Origin: Anolis sagrei
Lineage: Eukaryota > Chordata > Lepidosauria > Squamata > Anolidae
Direction of reading: 5' to 3'
Length of the DNA: 64,000 nucleotides
Assembly: GCF_037176765.1 (NCBI RefSeq)
Contig: NC_090022.1
Coordinates: 62,513,209 to 62,577,208, forward strand
The notes under the pieces are model-generated. The model saw only the letters and a program-made list of their open reading frames with translations, was not told the origin of the DNA and did not search any database. The first letter of the stretch is position 1. Each line of letters starts with the position of its first letter. Made by a program: the position numbers and the translations under genes. This document shows positions 1 to 10,489 of this stretch, piece after piece.

Positions 1-119
1 GTACATTCCTATATGTTCCTGAATCATAATGTTCTTGGCTCATAAGAGCTGACCATTATATTTACTGTATTTCTTCAATTCTAAGACATACCTTTTGCTC
101 ATATAAACATCTTAGACTC

Positions 120-205
120 AATATAAAATCCAGATAATCTGCTTTGAACCGGATTATATGGCAGTGTAGACTCATATAATCCAGTTCAAAGCAGATATTG
201 ATGAC
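120..205. mobile_element. Foldback MITE fragment
   Basis: Inverted halves: agataatctgctttgaa and its complement around 170-195. It is the same family as the half-element at the right edge of the window (63893-64000). Terminal repeats are partly lost. Confidence 0.6.
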
Positions 206-988
206 AGCCACACAGCCATAAAATGTTAAAATTAAACAAAACAAAAACAAACCCACAACAGATCTGCCAAATCAGACTAAGTTAATTTAATCCAGTTAAT
301 TTTGTTCTATCAAAGTCCTCCACCACTCAGAAATGGACAAACTAACACTATTGTAAATCCATAAGGAGGCCATAAAGCAAGAGTGGATAGCTGTGACTTT
401 CCAATGTGTTGGGGCTGCAAATCTAATAAACCTGAATATGCCGAATAGGGCTAATGAAAGCTGTAGACCAGAAAAGTATATGGAGGGCCACAATTGCCTG
501 CACTTGGCATAAACCAAATCTGCAGAACTTGTGGCCCTTGTCCTGATGCTTTCTACTTACAATGCCTATTTCCTGTTGTAGTCCAATAATATTTGAGGGC
601 TCTCAGTCCCCATTTTTGGCATAACTGCTTTCTACTGGCAATTTTCAAGAGATATGTCAATTAGTCCTTTTCCTTATAGAAAGAAAGAAGCAGTCTAGCA
701 GCACCTTAAGAGTTACTCATTTTTTCTGTTTGTTTGTTTTGTTCTGTTAGAAATGTAATACAATGGTCTGGTTGCCCCTGACACGATAAATAAAATAAAT
801 ATTTTTTCCTGCATACATTTTTTAAAAATTCAAAGAATTGATTTCATTCTCGTGATGTCAAAACTATGGAGCTCACAGCTTCCATAATGAGTTTCTCTAA
901 TATTTTTGGAAAGCCTTCCAAAGTCATGGTGATATTACATCAACTCATGATTGTGGTGGTAGTGACATCTGGCCCTCTCTCCTAACTT
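206..988. other. No gene recognised
   Basis: AT-rich sequence without a supported gene. The short gtctagcagcaccttaa at 694-710 looks like a repeat remnant. Nothing else stands out. Confidence 0.4.
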
Positions 989-1144
989 ATGGGGAGGTTG
1001 TATTTAAACATGGAGCACTTTCACTTCATGTGTAAACGTGCATCATTGGATATCAAAATTAGGATTTTCCATACCATTGTACTTCCACTTTCTACATATG
1101 GTGGTAAAGGCTGGACAATGAAGAAAGCTGACAGGAAGATAATC
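989..1144 (+). mobile_element. RTE/BovB-like reverse transcriptase fragment
   Basis: The translation contains IRIFHTIVLPLSTYGGKGWT followed by MKKADRKII, matching the RTE/BovB block VRIVKAMVFPVVMYGCESWT. It is a short decayed piece, cut on its right by a hAT element. Confidence 0.65.
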
Positions 1145-1452
1145 CAGAGCTTTCCACACTATGTATCGGAACACACTGAATAATGTGTCAGCTGCAATGT
1201 GTAGACATGTTGTGCAAATGTCATGAGAAACCTCTGATTCTATGTGAAAAAAGCAATAAATCATTTAATTTAAAAATATAAATGAAAGATTTTCAGGAGT
1301 TATGTTGTGCCCTCATACAACGTGTATGTATTTGTATCTCTTATAAGAAGTTGGTTTAACCTCCAGTTTGCTAGTAAAACAGAATTACTGTGTCGTGAAA
1401 TGATGCATATCTAAAAAGCGTGTCACTAACATGAAATGTTCGCAAAGCTTTG
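1145..1452. mobile_element. Non-autonomous hAT-like element, copy 1
   Basis: It begins cagagctttccacact and shares its whole length with the copy at 52124-52442, including the gtgtcagctgcaatgtgtag and gcatatctaaaaagcgtgtc stretches. It is inserted into the RTE fragment. A clean 8-base duplication was not found here. Confidence 0.65.
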
Positions 1453-2006
1453 CGTTCATCTACTTATTTTAAACATGGTGCTGGAGAAGAGTTCTGCAGA
1501 TACCTCAGACTGGCCAAAAGACAAATAATTGGATCTAAAGTATTTTTATTATATTTATTTATATCCCACCTTTTCTCTCTATATGGACTCAAAGCAGCTC
1601 ACAACTAAAAGCATTTCAGTACAACTTAAAATATACTAATATTAAAACAGTAATAAACAACATTAATATTAAAACATACTAGGTTAAAACCACAGAAGCA
1701 TATAAAACCACATCACCATAAGCACAGCAGGCCTTGTTGGTTTCAAACACCCTTATTTTTAAAAGCCTGCCTGAATAGAAAGGTTTTAGCCTGCTGCCGG
1801 AACGACAGCGGGGAGGGGACATGAAGAAGGAAGTTCCAGAGTCGAGGGGCAGCCACCAAGAAGGCCCTCTTCTCTTATTTCCACTAACTGAGCTTGGGAA
1901 GGAGGTGGGACCAAGAGAAGGGCCTCTCCTGAAGATATCAGGGCCTGGGTTGGTTTGTACAAGGGGATGCAGTCAGCCAAATAGCCTCGACATGAACCAT
2001 CTAGGG

Positions 2007-2141
2007 GAGTGATTCTCAGCCTGTGAGTCCCCAGGTGTTTTGGCCTACAACTCCCAGAAATCCCAGCCAGTTTACCAGCTGTTAGGATTTCTGGGAGTTG
2101 AAAGCCAACAAATCTGGGGACCCACAGGTTGAGAGCCCCTT
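2007..2141. mobile_element. Foldback hAT-type MITE, copy 1
   Basis: 135-base near-perfect hairpin of the type cagtggttctcaacctg ... caggttgagaaccactg. It splits the L2 fragment, and removing it joins the L2 sequence at a degenerate 8-base duplication (atctaggg/gtctggga). Confidence 0.8.
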
Positions 2142-2187
2142 GTCTGGGACTTTAAAGGTCATAACCAGCACTTTGAATTGTGCCTGG

Positions 2188-2464
2188 CAGGCCCGTAGCC
2201 AGGATTTTGTTTCGGGGGGGGGGGCGCTAAATTTTTTTCAGGGGGGGTTTCAGGGGGGGCTGAGTTTTGGGGGGGGGGGGCTGAGTCTGAGTGAAAGAGG
2301 GTCTAGCCTAGCAAACCTTTTGTATAATTACCCCAATACCCCCATGCATATGGGATATATTGAGTATGGTGATCAGATCATGATATGAATAAACATAACA
2401 GTTTAAATAATGCACCAGTAAGGCCTTTTCGCGAACCACCATGAGATTTTCGGCTACATACCTG
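2188..2464. mobile_element. Non-autonomous hAT-like element with poly(G) arms
   Basis: Termini caggcccgtagccagg and ggctacatacctg are inverted. A perfect 8-base duplication gtgcctgg flanks it (2180-2187, 2465-2472). G runs of 10 or more lie at about 2214 and 2271. A second, truncated copy in the other orientation is at 59373. Confidence 0.85.
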
Positions 2465-2544
2465 GTGCCTGGAAACAGCCTGGCAGCCAGTGGAGCTGCT
2501 GCAACAGGGGAGTTGTCCACTACTTGTAGTCACAGAAACAAAAA

Positions 2545-3050
2545 TGACTTACACTGAGAGGTGTTAGTCTGGCTCAGAATCCAAAGGGATCTGTGGTGGA
2601 GGCTCCTTCTTTGGAGGCTTTTAAACAGCGACTGGATGGCCATCTGTCAGGGGTGCTTTGAATGCGATTTTCCTGCTTCTTGGCAGGGGGATGGACTGGA
2701 TGGCCCACGAGGTCTCTTCCAAGTCTATGATTCTTGTGGCACCCCTGAAACTGAGTGAAAGAATCCGGTAGTGTTGGAGGATGACCAAAAGGATAAACAT
2801 GTCTGAAAACCATACAGTGTGAAGAGCAGCTTAGGGAGCTGGGTATGTTTAGTCTATAGAGGAAGAAGTTAAGAGGTGGAATGACAACTATGTTTACATA
2901 TTTGGGCAGAAGCCAAGCCCTATGAGGAGTGGCTTAGGGAGCTGGGTATGTTTAGCTTTGGAGAAAAGGAGGCTGAGAGAAGGGAGACAATGAAAGCCAG
3001 GTTTAAATATTTGAAAGGATGTGACATTGGGGGGGGGGGGGGTTGTTTTC
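2545..3050 (+). mobile_element. CR1/L3-like LINE 3' fragments
   Basis: Two pieces. One reads VVEAPSLEAFKQRLDGHLSG in translation (about 2590-2660); the other reads YEEWLRELGMFS (about 2919-2960), the classic CR1-type C-terminal pattern. Both are decayed. A run of 12 G lies at about 3031. Confidence 0.6.
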
Positions 3051-3072
3051 TGATACTTAACAGAACATAGAG

Positions 3073-3206
3073 TAGGCATGGGCAAGCTTGGGCCCTCCAG
3101 GTGTTTTGGACTTCAACTCCCACAATTCCTAACTGCCTACCGGCACTTAGGAATTGTGGGAGTTAAAGTTCAAAACACCTGGAGGGCCTAAGCTTGCCCA
3201 TGCCTG
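3073..3206. mobile_element. Foldback hAT-type MITE, copy 2
   Basis: 134-base hairpin with ends taggcatgggc ... gcccatgcctg and the shared core gtgttttggacttcaactcc. 8-base duplications acatagag and acatagaa (7 of 8) flank it. Confidence 0.88.
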
Positions 3207-3225
3207 ACATAGAAGAGACACCACC

Positions 3226-3360
3226 CAGTGGTTCTCAATCTGGGGTCCCCAGATGTTTTTGGCCTACAACTCCCAGAAATCCCAGCCAGTTTACCAGCTG
3301 TTAGGATTTCTGGGAGTTGAAGGCCAAAAACATCTGGGGACCCCAGGTTGAGAACCACTG
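3226..3360. mobile_element. Foldback hAT-type MITE, copy 3
   Basis: 135-base hairpin, cagtggttctcaatctg ... ccaggttgagaaccactg, adjacent to the CpG island. Arms are nearly identical; the target-site duplication is not clear. Confidence 0.82.
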
Positions 3361-3419
3361 AGTCCTAAACATTAGGACAGTAAGAGCTGTTTAACCGTGG
3401 CATGTGCTCCTTGGCTGGA

Positions 3420-4020
3420 CTGGGTGACCCTCGGGGCCCCTTCCCACTCTGGGCTCCTACAGCACCCGCAGAAGCGCGCGCCTCCGCCCTTGGCCGCTTT
3501 CCTTTTTCCCGCCCAACGGCCGCAGTTCAAAGCCGGGCGGGCGGTTGGTTGGCGCAGGCGCAGTACCGCCTCCTCTCTCGCGGCGCTCCCCCCGCCCAGT
3601 TCCCTCCTGGAAGGCGGGCCCGCTCCGCCTCCCGCGGGGCCTTCCCCAATGCCGGCCGGCCCGGCTTCGAGAGGAGGCTCAGGAGCCGCTGCGGCGTCAG
3701 ATGGGTTTGCCCAGGAGCCGGCGGTGACGAGGTGGGTGCCTTCCCGTCGCCTCCCCTCTCCCAAGAGCTGGCTCCTCCTCGGCTGCCTTTCCTGCCCCCC
3801 CCCCCCTCGAAGTAGCCCTGCCTCGCCATCTTCCCGCCTCGCTCACTCGCTCTCTCTCTCTCGCGCGCAGGCTCACGAGCCCCTCCTCTCCTTCCCGCTC
3901 GCGCCCCTCACGAGGCCTCCAAACACGGCCCTCCGCGTCTCCATGACAACCGCCCGCCCGCCGTTCCCACCAAAAGGCAGCCTCCCTCCCCTGTACTTCT
4001 TTGACGCGCCCCTGCTCTGA
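3420..4020. promoter_or_regulatory. CpG island, candidate upstream promoter of PTPDC1
   Basis: Sharply GC- and CpG-rich island in AT-rich surroundings. It has an NRF1-like gcgcaggcgcag at about 3554, GC-box-like gggcggg/cccgccc runs and no TATA box. A possible untranslated first exon ends at 3731 with donor gtgggt. The first coding exon of the shorter PTPDC1 form needs an upstream non-coding exon, and this island is the only one seen, 22 kb upstream. Open frames in the island are composition artefacts. It could instead serve a divergent gene off the left edge. Confidence 0.65.
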
Positions 4021-4438
4021 GGGATGCGATGGCTTCAGTTACTCGCCCAACGGGGCATCTGTGGGCACTCCTCTTTCAGCCCCTCCCCCACTGGACAGAA
4101 GTCGAAGTCTCCTAATTGCGGGATAATTAACACTTAGGCTAATTCCCCACTTAGGAGGGAGTGAGGCTGCTTCAGGTCCTGCCCTGCAACGAATTGCTGA
4201 ACGAGGAAAGAACATCTGGGCAGGCAGAGAAGAAGGGCTTGTTTATTTCACATCAGAGAGTTCTGTGCATGTTTATGGAGAAGAGGTGTGGGTTCTTTGT
4301 ATTGTTTGCAAAACTTACATGGGTGAAAGTGAACTCAAAATCCAAGTATGTGGAGAAGGGAGCCTCTTCTGACTTATTTCCAGCTTTTCGGAAAACTGCT
4401 TCTATCCCTCAGCCATTAAACCCCAAGTGCCCTTAAAG

Positions 4439-4573
4439 CAGTGGTTCTCAACCTGTGGGTCCCCAGGTGTTTTGGCCCACAACTTCCAGAAACCTCAACC
4501 AGTTCGCCAGCTGTTAGGATTTCTGGGAGTTGAAGGCCAAAACATCTGGGAACCCACAGGTTGAGAACCACTG
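4439..4573. mobile_element. Foldback hAT-type MITE, copy 4
   Basis: 135-base hairpin of the same family just downstream of the CpG island. A lone right-half remnant (ggggacccacaggttgtgaa) sits at about 4661-4690. Confidence 0.8.
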
Positions 4574-4740
4574 AGGTAAGAGCATACTCCTTTGATGAAA
4601 GGTGCAAGATTTTTTTTCATACAGTTACCAATTGCAGAAACAATTTTACCACCATTGCATCTGGGGACCCACAGGTTGTGAACCACAGCCTTAGAGGAAA
4701 ACGTTTAACATTTTGAGTCCCCTTTAGGAGAGGAAAGCAG

Positions 4741-4741
4741 G

Positions 4742-4775
<34 letters not shown>
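4741..4775. repeat. (TAA)n microsatellite
   Basis: About eleven uninterrupted taa units. Confidence 0.9.
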
Positions 4776-4874
4776 AACATCCATCTGAATAAATATAGCC
4801 AAGAAAACTCTACAATGGGGTTCATGGTTCTTCTCTCAACTTAAATTCCATCTCCTTTTATTAATATGCAAGGG

Positions 4875-6545
4875 TTGATCTTAACCAGGATGATTAAGTG
4901 TTGGATGCAGGGGTGCTTGCCACCAAGGGTCCTCCTCTGAGGATGGAGGTGTGTCAACCAGTTCTGGAAGGGGCTACACTCCCCCTGAAAGACTGTGTTT
5001 GCAGATTGGGAGTGCTCCTGGCTCCCCCTCTCCAAATGTCGGCCCAGGTAGATGCGAGGGCCATGAGTTCTCATTACCAGCTTTGGCTGATAAGCCAGCC
5101 ATGCCCCTTCCTAGATTTGGAGGGCCTGAAGATAGTAGTGCATGCACTGGAAACCTCAAGGTTGGACTTCTGCAATGCGCTTTAACACTGAACTACCCAT
5201 GTACCAAGTTCCAAAACTCCAGCTGGTTCAAAATACATCAGCTAGCTTGGTTACAGGAACATCTAGGAGTGAGCATATCACACCTATCCTTAAGTCACTC
5301 CACTGGCTGCGAGTTAGTTTCTAGGCAAAGTACAAGGTGTTGGTTTGTACCTTTAAAGCCCTACATGGTTTAGGTCCAGGTTACCTTTTTCTTTTCTTTT
5401 CTTTTTCCTTTATTTGATACATCCCAACAATTAACAAAATTATGCCATACAGGACTTATTTCAGTATACATTATTCCAAAAGTGAATACTCCTTAAATGA
5501 CATTTTATACATTTCTTAGTTATGTATCGCCCATCACCCCTGCCCTCCCCTCATTTCCCACCCCCCACACACACCCCTGGAACAGCAATTCTAAATGATG
5601 TCATTGCATCAATTTAACCGTGTGGAAAGCCTGGTTCAAAATGCTATATCTGTCATCTCCGTCTATTTTGTCAATTAGCACAGACCATTTCTTGAGCCAG
5701 TCTTGTTCTATTTGACTATTTATGAACTTGTTTTTCCTTTGATTGATAAAATCATTAATTATATATTCTGATAGATAAGTCCACCAGGTTTCCAAATCCC
5801 ATTTTGTATCATCTCTCCATCTCCGGGCTATCGTGGCCTGTGTTGCAGCTGTCATGTATTTTAGGATTTCTGTCCAAGTATTGTTATCATCCTTTACCTT
5901 GATTGTGAGGGACATAAATCTGGCTTTATCCCACATTAATTCTTTCCCTATTATATCTTCCATTACAGATCTTATTTTACCATAATTGTTCTGAATATTT
6001 CTACAATCCCACCACTTGTGGGAGAATGAACCTATCTCCCCACAGTTGTGCCAACATTTGTTTGAGATATTCCCCATTATGTGTGCTAATTGGGTCCAGG
6101 TTACCTAAAGAAGCGCCTTCTCCTATACAATCCACCCCACACACTTTGGTCTTCTGGAGGGTATTTGCTCCAACCAGCCAGAACCTGACTGGCAACTACC
6201 AGCCAGAGGACCTTTTCATCGGCCACCCTACAACTGGGGAAAAGCCTGCTGACAGAACTCTGACGGTTAAATGAGCTGTAGGAATTTAAAAACCATGTAA
6301 AGACCTGTCTCTTCCAGCAGGCCTACCCAGATAATCTTTAAACATTAATTTTAAGTATCCTTTATTTGATCTCTGTTTATTATGTTTTGGTATGTATTTT
6401 GTAGAGATACATTTTGGTGTGTAACTTTTATGGAGATACATTTTAGTGTGCGTGTTTGTAGTGTTTTTGCTGTGCTTATGTGTTTTAGTTGTTTTGTAAC
6501 CCGCCATGAGGCGAAGTTGGTATGAAATTCAATTTTTATTATGTT
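4875..6545 (+). mobile_element. L2 LINE 3' part split by an L1 insertion
   Basis: The plus strand encodes L2 ORF2 C-terminal motifs: VVHALETSRLDFCNAL, SEHITPILKSLHWL, then after the L1 insertion VFWRVFAPTSQN. It ends in an L2-type 3' UTR (cccgccatgaggcgaag) and a ttg/tta microsatellite at 6543-6575. Several frame breaks; inactive. Confidence 0.82.
5387..6092 (-). mobile_element. 5'-truncated L1 LINE inserted in L2
   Basis: The minus strand carries the end of L1 ORF2 (158-residue frame with CWHNCGEIGSFSHKWWDC, the L1 C-terminal Cys motif) and an A-rich tail at about 5387-5412. The 14-base duplication ggtccaggttacct flanks it at 5373-5386 and 6093-6106. Confidence 0.88.
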
Positions 6546-6986
6546 ATTGTTGTTGTTGTTGTTGTTATTATTATTCCAAGGATTTAGAAAATATCATGTA
6601 GGAGTAAAATTTGTTAATGTAGTCTTCTAAACATCTAAAATACTCACCATGAGTTAGCGTGGTATAGTTGGTTAAACTAGTACTTTACTCTGGGAGTAAA
6701 TGTCCATGAAGCTAACTTTTATTTAATGCAGCTCTGTGAATGAACTCAGAGGAGTGGGAAATCTCTTCTGAATAATCTTGCAAACAAATCCTGTTGATAG
6801 GTTAGAGACAACATGAAAGCACAAAACATGGATCACTGAATAAAACAACTCCTGAGGTATTCTGTTATCAATAGGCTTACTCAGATCTTACAAAGTCAGA
6901 GTTGTGGTTTCCTAGATTGGGTATCCACCATTAATGTGGGTTTTCCTCTTTCCCCTTGCACTCACAAAATCAAAGTGCCTTTAGAG

Positions 6987-7114
6987 CAGTGGCTCCCAAT
7001 GTTTGGTCCTCCAGTTGTTTTGAACTTCAACTCCCAGAAAGACCAGAGCTTACAAGCTGTTCAGAATTGTGGGAGTGGAAGTCCAAAACACCTGGAGGAC
7101 CAGAGGTTGGGAGC
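6987..7114. mobile_element. Foldback hAT-type MITE, copy 5
   Basis: Hairpin with cagtggctcccaatgtttgg and the complementary ccagaggttgggagc, and the family core ttcaactcccagaa. More diverged than copies 2-4. Confidence 0.75.
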
Positions 7115-7444
7115 AAAATGTTTTTGCTTGTCATAGAAATAAGGATTGGTGATAAAGCTTCAGTGGAGATATGTTTTCTCCATGATAACACAGGAGTGAA
7201 TTTCCTTTCTTAGGAGTGGATTTCCTCTCACTTTCTGTTCTATCACCTCTATTTGTAACTTGGAGTCATATGTAATTTGGATGTTTGTAAACCGGGGACT
7301 GTCTGTATAACTCTTCTGTGAATAAATCTAGCCATGAAAACACTCATGCTGTGCTGAAGGCACATGACACCAGAAATATCAAAGTCATGTATTCAGATAT
7401 TCTGTTTTATTAGTTAGATTTACACTCTGTCTTTTCTCCAGTGA

Positions 7445-7575
7445 ATTGAGAACAGCTCTTCCCAACTTTATGTAATCTTGTGAGATAGATTAGGCTAAGA
7501 GAGTGTGATTTGGCCAAGATCACCTAGTGACTTTCATGACCAAGTTAAGGCTTGAATCTGGATCTCCAATGTTCA
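7445..7575. mobile_element. MIR-like SINE fragment
   Basis: Contains a MIR-type core, gagatagattaggctaag ... ttggccaagatcacctagtg ... cttgaatctggatctcc. Old and truncated. Confidence 0.6.
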
Positions 7576-8890
7576 AAATGGGGGGAGGGGGGGTTAAGGA
7601 AAAAGGTTGATTAGCTAGTCTAGCACATATTGCCAGAGGTATTGTGGAAAATAACTGTAATCGTTGCCATTTATTTAACCTTTACAATCCATATAGTTAT
7701 AGAAATGATAAGAAAAATATTGCTATTACAATTTAACATTGTATATTAACTACAAATTCTATCTTTCCTTACAAAATATTCAAGGTAACTAAAAATAGAA
7801 TACATGGAAATAACCGATTAGTTTAAGATCAAGCATAATGAGCATAGTGAAAACATGCCAGGTAAAACATTTAGACAACAGCAACCAGATAGAAAACTAA
7901 TTAAAAACAATATACAAATCAAAATGCAGAGCAAGATAAATTGGCTCAGAAAGTTTTGCATGTTTTTAAAAAACAGCTTGTACCTTTTGGAAGAAAGACC
8001 TTAGTAGTATTAATATCTGGGCAAGTCCATTGAGGAAAAAACCCATAGGCCTGCCAGTGTACATCAGTGGTGGGCAAAAGAAAAAGGTCTCTCTCCAGTT
8101 TGGGCAGGTTTTTACAAAGAAAAGTAGTCCTTTAATAAGCTTGGTCCGAGGCTGTTTGGATGGCTTGGGAACACATATGCATTCTAAAATATTATCTATA
8201 GCCATAGGTTTGGTGTCTGTGTTTTGGGCCTAATTGGATGCAGAATTAAGGTGCTGAAATTTCTGAAAATATTAGAGTTTCTAAAAGAAAAGTTAAAAGT
8301 GATTTTTGAAAGGAAAACCGCTTTTATAAAGAAACGAAAGATTCAAGTTGGATTACTTATCAGTTCTAAATGTTTCATAACTCTAAGCTTTATGTGTTAG
8401 AGTTTGCCTTCCTAAACACTTTAAAAGATGCTAACTAGTTATGTCATTTTCCCCTGGCAATAAAACCTTGTAACTTCAATAGTGATTCTGCTAAGATTAA
8501 GTCTCATTTCAGTGAGAGAATTAAACATGCACTTCACCCTCTTTTTGAGAAGTATTAGACTTGATTGTATCTAATGTGGATTTAATTATACTATGTTTGG
8601 TGTTTCCATTGATTAGTTAAGAGTTAAGAGTGATTCTCCAATAGTTTAGTGGCTGCATTGTTCTGATTAAGAATCACAGAAATATTGTTTTTATGCAAAA
8701 TGAGGAGTTGTGACTTGAAATACAATCTCTTGAATAAGCAGGTATGACTTTGTTTAATCACTTTTTATGCCCCATCCTTGTTTTGCACATATATACATAT
8801 GTAGATATACATATGTGAGTTTTGAGCAGTGAATACTGTTCTTCTTGTTTTTTTTAATCCAGTTTTCTTTCACAGAGTATTTTAAGTATT

Positions 8891-8935
<45 letters not shown>

Positions 8936-10040
8936 TTTAAATTAGAGAATTACAGTGCATAATAATATGTTAATTTAGAGATTTCTTTAAAATAAGTGTC
9001 TGTATAATTGGTTAATTTGAAAGATTTATGCATCTCCGCTTTTGGTCTCTGCTTCAATTTCCCACTTTTATGATCACAACAACATTTTCTATTTTAATTA
9101 AAAAAATAACAAAAATGATTAGCTCACATGCTGATGATGTGAACTTTTTTTTTCTTTTGCACCGTTCCCTTGACTCTTAGTACTTAGAATGAGTAACTTG
9201 TTTCTAGGAGGTTTACAGTCCAGCTAATAAAAATAGGCGCCAGGCCTGTGGAGTAATTAATCCCAAGATAGTATATACAACTAAACCAAGTGCTTAGAAT
9301 TGCTTTTGAGGCAATTTTCTTTACATTATTTTGTCATCAATAGTTTCTGTAAAGTCCTCTGTGGTAATCCTATGTGTTGAGTAGCAGGGGAATATATAAA
9401 TGAGGCAATACTTAGTTGTCAGAAGAGACTGTCACCATGAATGTATGTACAGCTTATTTCTGAAGTACACTGTCAGCAATTTTTTTCAGGTTTAAAAAGC
9501 TGCACTTGTTCATTTTTTGTCTCCATTTAAAATTTGTGTAGCTGCTTCAAAAGGAATGGCTATTTTTCTCTTTCAGTTACTGCTCCAGATGCACCATATT
9601 TTCATACAAAACAGTTTATCTAAATTGTTCAGCAGTTAAAATTATTGGCCCTATCTTGTCCAACTATGGGTCCTTTTATTTTATTCAGTTTATGAACTGC
9701 ATGGTACACAAAGTTGTCATGTGATGTACATAATGATAGTAGAATGTAACATAAAAGCAATACAATCCAATTAAATCTAAGGGCTGAAAAAGCAGAAGCA
9801 AAATAAAACTTACAAAAATGGAGAATCAAGGGCACAATTTCTAAAAATCGTATACAAGGAAAGAGAAGAGCTGTAGTAACACAATTTTTAGGCATACAGT
9901 AAATTTAAAAGTCTGAGAGCACAGGGTGTTTTGTCACAGGTGGATAAGTCAATAAAATAGGAATCCAGCAGACCAGTTTATGAATAGTGTTCCATAATCT
10001 ACTGAAAAGACCTAAAGAGTAGCAGTCTACCAGAAATTAT
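7576..10040. other. AT-rich single-copy DNA, no gene
   Basis: No coding signal on either strand. Contains a (GT)n(GA)n microsatellite at 8889-8934 and a possible old LINE 3' remnant around 7900-8130. The stretch 9040-9480 is unrepetitive and rich in homeodomain-like taatta sites. Confidence 0.5.
8889..8934. repeat. (GT)n(GA)n compound microsatellite
   Basis: Ten GT units followed directly by about eleven GA units. Confidence 0.9.
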
Positions 10041-10041
10041 A

Positions 10042-10290
10042 ATTATAATTATTATTATTACTTTTATTTGTACCCCGCTAGCATCTCCCAAGGGACTCGA
10101 TGCAGCTTACAACAGGCCGAAGCCACAGAACAACAATACAGCAATACAATACAAAAGCAAGTTAAAACAGTTAAGCAAGTAAACAAAACAATAACAATAC
10201 ATCAGACAATTATTAAAACTGGGCCAGCCAGAGTAGTGGGTACAGGATTAAAAGTAGTGGGTACAGGATTAAAAGAAATTATTATGCAGA
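10042..10290 (-). mobile_element. LINE 3'-UTR-type fragment
   Basis: Starts at a tta-rich tail and continues tttgtaccccgctagcatc ... acaacaggccgaagcc, a common reptile LINE (L2-like) tail. A 17-base direct repeat, gtgggtacaggattaaa, occurs twice near 10238-10275. Confidence 0.55.
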
Positions 10291-10489
10291 ATATTTGATG
10301 ATCATATGGCGCAGATAGACACATGTAAGAAGAGATGATTTTTCAGAAATTGTAAAAAGCAACACTTTGATTTAAGCCTGGCAACAAACATGTGTAGATG
10401 TATAACTTAGATCTCATGAGCATAATAACTGCATTATTTTTTTCTCAGCCTGCATGTGGATATATGTGTATCCTCCTAAATTCAGTTAA

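Larger units (their letters stand above)
1545..2525 (-). mobile_element. L2 LINE C-terminal/3' fragment, carrying two nested insertions
   Basis: The minus strand encodes the L2 C-terminal motif SSGEALLLVPPPSQAQLV. Its 3' end (tttatttatatcccacc) is at the low coordinate. A MITE at 2007-2141 and a hAT-like element at 2188-2464 interrupt it; the L2 sequence (tggcagccagtggagctg) resumes afterwards. Confidence 0.75.

Noticed and set aside
1786-2012. Small frames on both strands of the L2 fragment
   Set aside because: Only the minus strand shows L2 motifs; the plus frame is its shadow.
3372-4020. Four overlapping long frames on both strands in the CpG island
   Set aside because: GC-rich DNA has few stops; the products are Pro/Arg/Ala-rich, disagree between frames and match no family.
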